The notes under the pieces are model-generated. The model was given only the letters and a program-made list of their open reading frames with translations. It ran no database searches and was not told where the DNA came from. DNA of 16,683 nucleotides from assembly GCA_015222755.1 (NCBI GenBank), contig JADFVX010000011.1:1-16683 (forward strand). Reading direction: 5' to 3'. This DNA is from Pseudomonadota bacterium. GTDB lineage: Bacteria; Desulfobacterota; JADFVX01. Positions 13,179-16,683 of this stretch are shown in pieces; the first letter of the stretch is position 1; every line of letters starts with the position of its first letter. The translations under genes and the position numbers were made by a program.

Positions 13179-13253
13179 CATACTTTAGCAAAGAGTGCGT
13201 ATATAGAGCTTATAACCCTATAATTCTGGTCAAATAACCGGAGCGAGGGCGTA

Positions 13254-15629
13254 ATGCTAGACAAGAAACAAAAAACGCTAGCACTTTTCCTTTTTTTCTT
13301 TTCAGGCTTTTCAGCCCTGATATATGAGATTATCTGGTCACGCCTTCTAACGCTTGTTTTCGGCACCACAGTGGAGGCGATCAGCGCAGTTATCACCGCC
13401 TACATGTTCGGTCTTGCACTTGGCAGCTATTTCGCCGGGAAGCACTCCGATTTCATACGAAAACACCTTGCAGCATACGGCATATCCGAAATCCTCATTA
13501 GTATTTTCAGCCTTGCACTTTACTACGCCATAGTATCATTCCCTTCCTTGTCAAAGCCTTTTCACTGGATGCATCTCAGGCATGACACACTTTTTACAGT
13601 GCTGACTTATATTTTTAATTTTGTTCTGGTAGCCCTGCCCACCTCTCTTATGGGTGCCACTCTACCCCTGATAAGCAAGCACTACATAAGGGGGAAAGAG
13701 CCACTTGGTCTCGGAATAGGCCTCATCTACGGCTTTAATACTCTGGGGGCTGTATCCGGGACTTTTTTGTGCGGTTTTTTTCTAATACCTTCCTTCGGGG
13801 TCTGGGGGACTAACATAATTGCAGTATCTATCAGTATGCTTCTGGGCATTACAGCCCTTGCCGTAAGTCTTAAAGACAGGCGTGAAAAGATATTTGATCT
13901 CACAAAGATTGGTAAATCTGTAGACAATTTCATCCCTGCCCCTGAGAAAAGGCACCGTCTGCTTCTTTTTGTTTTTCTACTTTCCGGCTTTGCCTCTATG
14001 GCCTATGAAGTGATATGGACAAAAATGCTGGTAATGGTAATAGGAAACTCCGTTTATGCCTTTTCTGCAATATTGACCGTATTTCTCGCCGGACTGGCTT
14101 TGGGGAGTTTTCTTCTCGCAAGGTTTATAGATAGGGTGAAAAAACCTTACGTCCTATTTGCCGTTCTGGAATTTATGATATTTGCCTATATCGCTCTTAC
14201 CCTTCCCTTTGTAGATGAACTCCCCTTTATATTTCAGTTCCTGTTTAACCGTTTTTTTGACGGTTTCCTAAGTATTGAGCTAATAACCTTTAGCATAATC
14301 ATGGTTGTAGTACTTGTACCTACAATCCTTATGGGCGCTACATTTCCGCTGGTAAACAGGATAATGACTACAAGATTGGGGCTTCTAGGACTGAGCATAG
14401 GTGGGTCCTACTCGGCCAACACCGTGGGGGGTATATTTGGAGCCATGGCAGCGGGATTTTACCTTATTCCAAGCTTCGGCGTACAAAAAAGCATCCTTCT
14501 CATACTCTCTGTTAACCTTTTTGCAGCTATAGCATTGCTGACCATGTCAGACAAAGTCAGTAATAGTGTGAAAACTGCATCCATTCTGACAGCTGGAATA
14601 CTTTTTGCCTTCTATGCCACATGGGTGCCAGTATGGAATATTAATTATATGAACAGAGGAGTCTATGTCTATGCCGGTTTTTACAAGGAGAGCTTCAAGG
14701 GCAGCGACAAGGAGTTTCGGGCATTTGTTGATAAAAACTATAAGCTTAAGTGGTATAAGGAAGGACGCGTCGGTAACGTTGCTGTCACTGAAATGAATGG
14801 GCAACTGGGCTTACAGGTTAATGGCAAAACGGAGGGCAGCACAGCTCATTCCGACATGTTGACACAGACAATGGTGTCAGCGCTCCCGCTTATGTTAAAA
14901 GGTAATGCTTCAGATGTGGCTATTATTGGCCTTGGTACCGGTGTCACCCTTGGGATTGCGGAGCACTTTCCAGTACAACAGATTGATTGCCTTGAATTGT
15001 CTAAGGGAGTTGTGCAAGCCTCAAGTTTTTTTAAACATGTCAACTTTAACGCCCTGAAAGATAAAAGGCTAAACCTGATAATGGATGATGGCAGACACCA
15101 CCTGACCTATACAAGAAAAAAATACGATGTAATAATAAACGAACCTTCCAACCCTTGGATAACTGGAGTATCAAATCTATTTACACGCGAGTTTTTTGAA
15201 ATAGCCCGTAACAGACTTAAACCCGGTGGGATAATGACGCAGTGGATACAGCTTTACAGTCTTGATGTTCGTGAAGTTAAGATACTGTTAAAGACATTTA
15301 ATGAGGTTTTCCCCAACGTAAGTGTATGGATGTTCTCCCCAAATGACCTTATAGTGCTGGGCTCTGTTGATGAAATTCAAAACCACTACTCCCATATTGA
15401 GCGGGCCTTTTATGACGAAGTTCTTTATAACGACCTTCATAAAATAGATATATCCTCCCCCTCTGATGTACTTGAAGGCCATATTATGGGGGTCAAAAAC
15501 CTGAAATTGTTCACAAAAGGAGTCCCAGTCAATACTGACAACTTTCCTGTTGTAGAGTTTGAAGCTCCAAAAAGGTTATACAGACCCTCTCCTATGAAAA
15601 ATGTCGAAGCTATTCGCAGATGTTGCTAG
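13254..15629 (+). CDS. MFS-like/spermidine-synthase-like fusion protein
   Basis: The 791-residue protein has GGAG and GAGGG upstream of the ATG. Residues 1-460 are an MFS-type membrane region made by internal duplication, offset by about 227 residues: SGFSALIYEIIW (17-28) with SGFASMAYEVIW (244-255), MGATLPL with MGATFPL, and FLIPSFGV with YLIPSFGV. Residues 505-750 are a Rossmann aminopropyltransferase-like domain with VAIIGLGTG (555-563), acidic E581 in CLELS, DDG (611-613) and INEPSNPW (628-635). In true spermidine synthase the last motif carries the catalytic Asp (DxxDP-type), here Glu/Asn, so polyamine synthesis is doubtful. It may modify or export an unknown substrate at the inner membrane. 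It appears monocistronic. Confidence 0.9.
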   Translation: MLDKKQKTLALFLFFFSGFSALIYEIIWSRLLTLVFGTTVEAISAVITAYMFGLALGSYFAGKHSDFIRKHLAAYGISEILISIFSLALYYAIVSFPSLSKPFHWMHLRHDTLFTVLTYIFNFVLVALPTSLMGATLPLISKHYIRGKEPLGLGIGLIYGFNTLGAVSGTFLCGFFLIPSFGVWGTNIIAVSISMLLGITALAVSLKDRREKIFDLTKIGKSVDNFIPAPEKRHRLLLFVFLLSGFASMAYEVIWTKMLVMVIGNSVYAFSAILTVFLAGLALGSFLLARFIDRVKKPYVLFAVLEFMIFAYIALTLPFVDELPFIFQFLFNRFFDGFLSIELITFSIIMVVVLVPTILMGATFPLVNRIMTTRLGLLGLSIGGSYSANTVGGIFGAMAAGFYLIPSFGVQKSILLILSVNLFAAIALLTMSDKVSNSVKTASILTAGILFAFYATWVPVWNINYMNRGVYVYAGFYKESFKGSDKEFRAFVDKNYKLKWYKEGRVGNVAVTEMNGQLGLQVNGKTEGSTAHSDMLTQTMVSALPLMLKGNASDVAIIGLGTGVTLGIAEHFPVQQIDCLELSKGVVQASSFFKHVNFNALKDKRLNLIMDDGRHHLTYTRKKYDVIINEPSNPWITGVSNLFTREFFEIARNRLKPGGIMTQWIQLYSLDVREVKILLKTFNEVFPNVSVWMFSPNDLIVLGSVDEIQNHYSHIERAFYDEVLYNDLHKIDISSPSDVLEGHIMGVKNLKLFTKGVPVNTDNFPVVEFEAPKRLYRPSPMKNVEAIRRCC

Positions 15630-15786
15630 GCTTGAGCAGCATACTGCAAATACTACTAAGAACAACTCTCTAAAATCGAGTATATTTTAAAAATCGTTTA
15701 TCAACTTCGTTGCAGCTTCCAATTTGACATATAAATTGACGAATTGAGGCCTCCTATCCCCACTCTATCAACCCCATAATAGCTAG

Positions 15787-15815
15787 AGGTGGATGCTTTC
15801 TTGTGCCACCTTTTT
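15787..15815 (+). terminator. Terminator after the fusion gene
   Basis: AGGTGG (15787-15792) pairs with CCACCT (15806-15811), with an inner GC pairing, and a T-run follows. It is about 160 bases past the stop codon, so the transcript has a long 3' tail. The rest of the 357-bp gap to the next gene shows nothing I can name. Confidence 0.6.
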
Positions 15816-15986
15816 AGGGCCTGTTGACATCAAGTGCATAAGCATATCTGCTTTGTTCAGGTAAAGATTTCTGAAATCATGTTCGATTTTCCATACTGCC
15901 TGGTTTTTCCTCAATCAGCGGTGGAATTTTAAAGTGCAAGACGTTAGAATGAGAGCTCTTTTACTTAAGAGGAAGGTCCTTGCATT

Positions 15987-16683
15987 ATGAAAACAATCTT
16001 CCATTCTATTAAAGCAGGTGCCCCCATACTGACTGTCAACCTGCGTCTTTCCCGCCACCTGAGTGGCAGGTATGCCGAGATGATGCTGGCTACGGGGGTG
16101 TCGGTCTGGCCTACCCCGACTATTTTGCCCCTTTCGGCATGGCTTAAAACTATCAGGGAAGCCGGTTGGCCTGAAAGCGCCGTTATTTCAGAAGTGCGCG
16201 CCGCTGCGCTCTGGGACGCAATTGTAAGTGGCGATAGTGATATTTCAGAAAGAGACCTGCTTATTCCGCAGGGCGTAGTAAAGGCTGCCTTTGATGCATA
16301 CCGCCTGATGAAAGAATACCGGCTCAAGCTGCCGGAAGACGATCTATACCTGACTGATGAAGCCAGGGCACTTAAACGCTGGGTTGTTATATATGAAGAC
16401 AGGCTGGAAAGACTTGGCTTTGTTGATCCATCGGAAATGACAGCCGAGCTTGTAAGGGGTATCAGGGCAGGTGTTATAAAAGTTCCTTCCGAGATGATCC
16501 TGGCCGGTTTTGACGAAGTGACCCCCAGCCTTGAGCTGCTCATAGAGGCCGTAGAGGGGCAGCGCGGCAGGGTCATATTCTGGCCGGAAAGGCCGGTGTG
16601 TTTAAAAGGTTTGCCGGATGCCCCGGTATTAGAAGAAAAGGTTCATATTTATCCCTGCGATAATGAGAAGGAAGAAGTAGTTA
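15987..16683 (+). CDS. AddB-like probable DNA repair protein, partial
   Basis: The frame is open from ATG 15987 (AGGAAGG upstream) through the window edge: 232 codons, with the C-terminus missing. The N-terminus resembles the 'probable DNA repair protein' family (TIGR03623-type, AddB/RecB-like with a C-terminal PD-(D/E)XK nuclease). Features include NLRLSRHLSGRYAEMM, the VWPTPTILPLSAWLKTI box at about 40-56, LIPQGVVKAAFDAYRLMKEY, and AGFDEVTPSLELLIEA at about 173-188, where helicase-like members have a related GFxxLTP motif. The catalytic nuclease region would lie beyond the window. It should act with an AddA/UvrD-like helicase in double-strand break processing, expected downstream. Identification is from motif memory. 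Confidence 0.7.
   Translation, partial: MKTIFHSIKAGAPILTVNLRLSRHLSGRYAEMMLATGVSVWPTPTILPLSAWLKTIREAGWPESAVISEVRAAALWDAIVSGDSDISERDLLIPQGVVKAAFDAYRLMKEYRLKLPEDDLYLTDEARALKRWVVIYEDRLERLGFVDPSEMTAELVRGIRAGVIKVPSEMILAGFDEVTPSLELLIEAVEGQRGRVIFWPERPVCLKGLPDAPVLEEKVHIYPCDNEKEEVV

Larger units (their letters stand above)
12761..13253. other. 493-bp intergenic regulatory region
   Basis: The region lies between divergent genes. No coding frame is convincing. Its right half holds the 13-bp direct repeats and a promoter, listed separately. The left half (12761-13020) shows only AT-rich sequence with no clear structure. Confidence 0.5.

Noticed and set aside
15965..16576. 203-codon minus-strand frame
   Set aside because: Antisense to the AddB-like gene, with Ser/Arg-rich low-complexity composition; the plus-strand frame has a ribosome site and recognisable motifs.
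1..16683. CRISPR array, insertion sequence or transposase, rRNA
   Set aside because: No regularly spaced repeats, no transposase-like frames and no rRNA-like blocks were seen on either strand.

Overview
The window looks like chromosomal DNA of a Gram-negative bacterium of the Desulfobacterota/Geobacter kind. The basis is secreted and lipoprotein-type proteins, an outer-membrane barrel, a YdcH-like and a 57-residue protein of a type I associate with Geobacter, a membrane-fused spermidine-synthase-like protein and a candidate terminator-linked GEMM riboswitch. The assignment is inference: there is no rRNA or complete marker gene here.

Left part, 1-3540, is accessory DNA. An AT-rich segment carries two divergent genes of unknown function: a protein with a C-X5-C-X4-C-X3-H cluster that runs off the left edge, and a small zinc-ribbon protein. 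It ends at a 3' fragment of a tRNA-Leu(CAA) gene (1487-1541). A second fragment lies at 3356-3410, and the similarity of the two copies continues about 70 bases past CCA. Such copies are the usual scar of integration into a tRNA gene. The 1.8 kb between them is a GC-rich cassette with one evident gene, a secreted coiled-coil surface protein. Its leader has a promoter, a GEMM-like aptamer candidate and a clear terminator. Next to the second fragment is a response regulator with a degenerate GGDEF domain (3644-4660).

Middle part, 4661-7670, is a phosphate-starvation locus. Two PhoB-type sites, each of four 7-bp units at exact 11-bp spacing, stand 187 bp apart, and each is followed by a -10 element. 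A strong terminator lies between them, so the first should make a short (about 70 nt) RNA and the second should drive an outer-membrane porin plus a PstS-like phosphate-binding protein.

Right part: a small secreted Cys-containing protein, then a three-gene set for copper delivery to respiratory oxidase (Sco1/SenC, PCuAC, TlpA-like thioredoxin). On the minus strand are two units: YdcH-like plus a 57-residue protein, closed by a terminator; and an Ste24/M48 protease translationally coupled to TrmO. After a 490-bp regulatory gap with 21-bp-spaced direct repeats comes an MFS/spermidine-synthase-like fusion. The window ends inside an AddB-like DNA repair protein gene.
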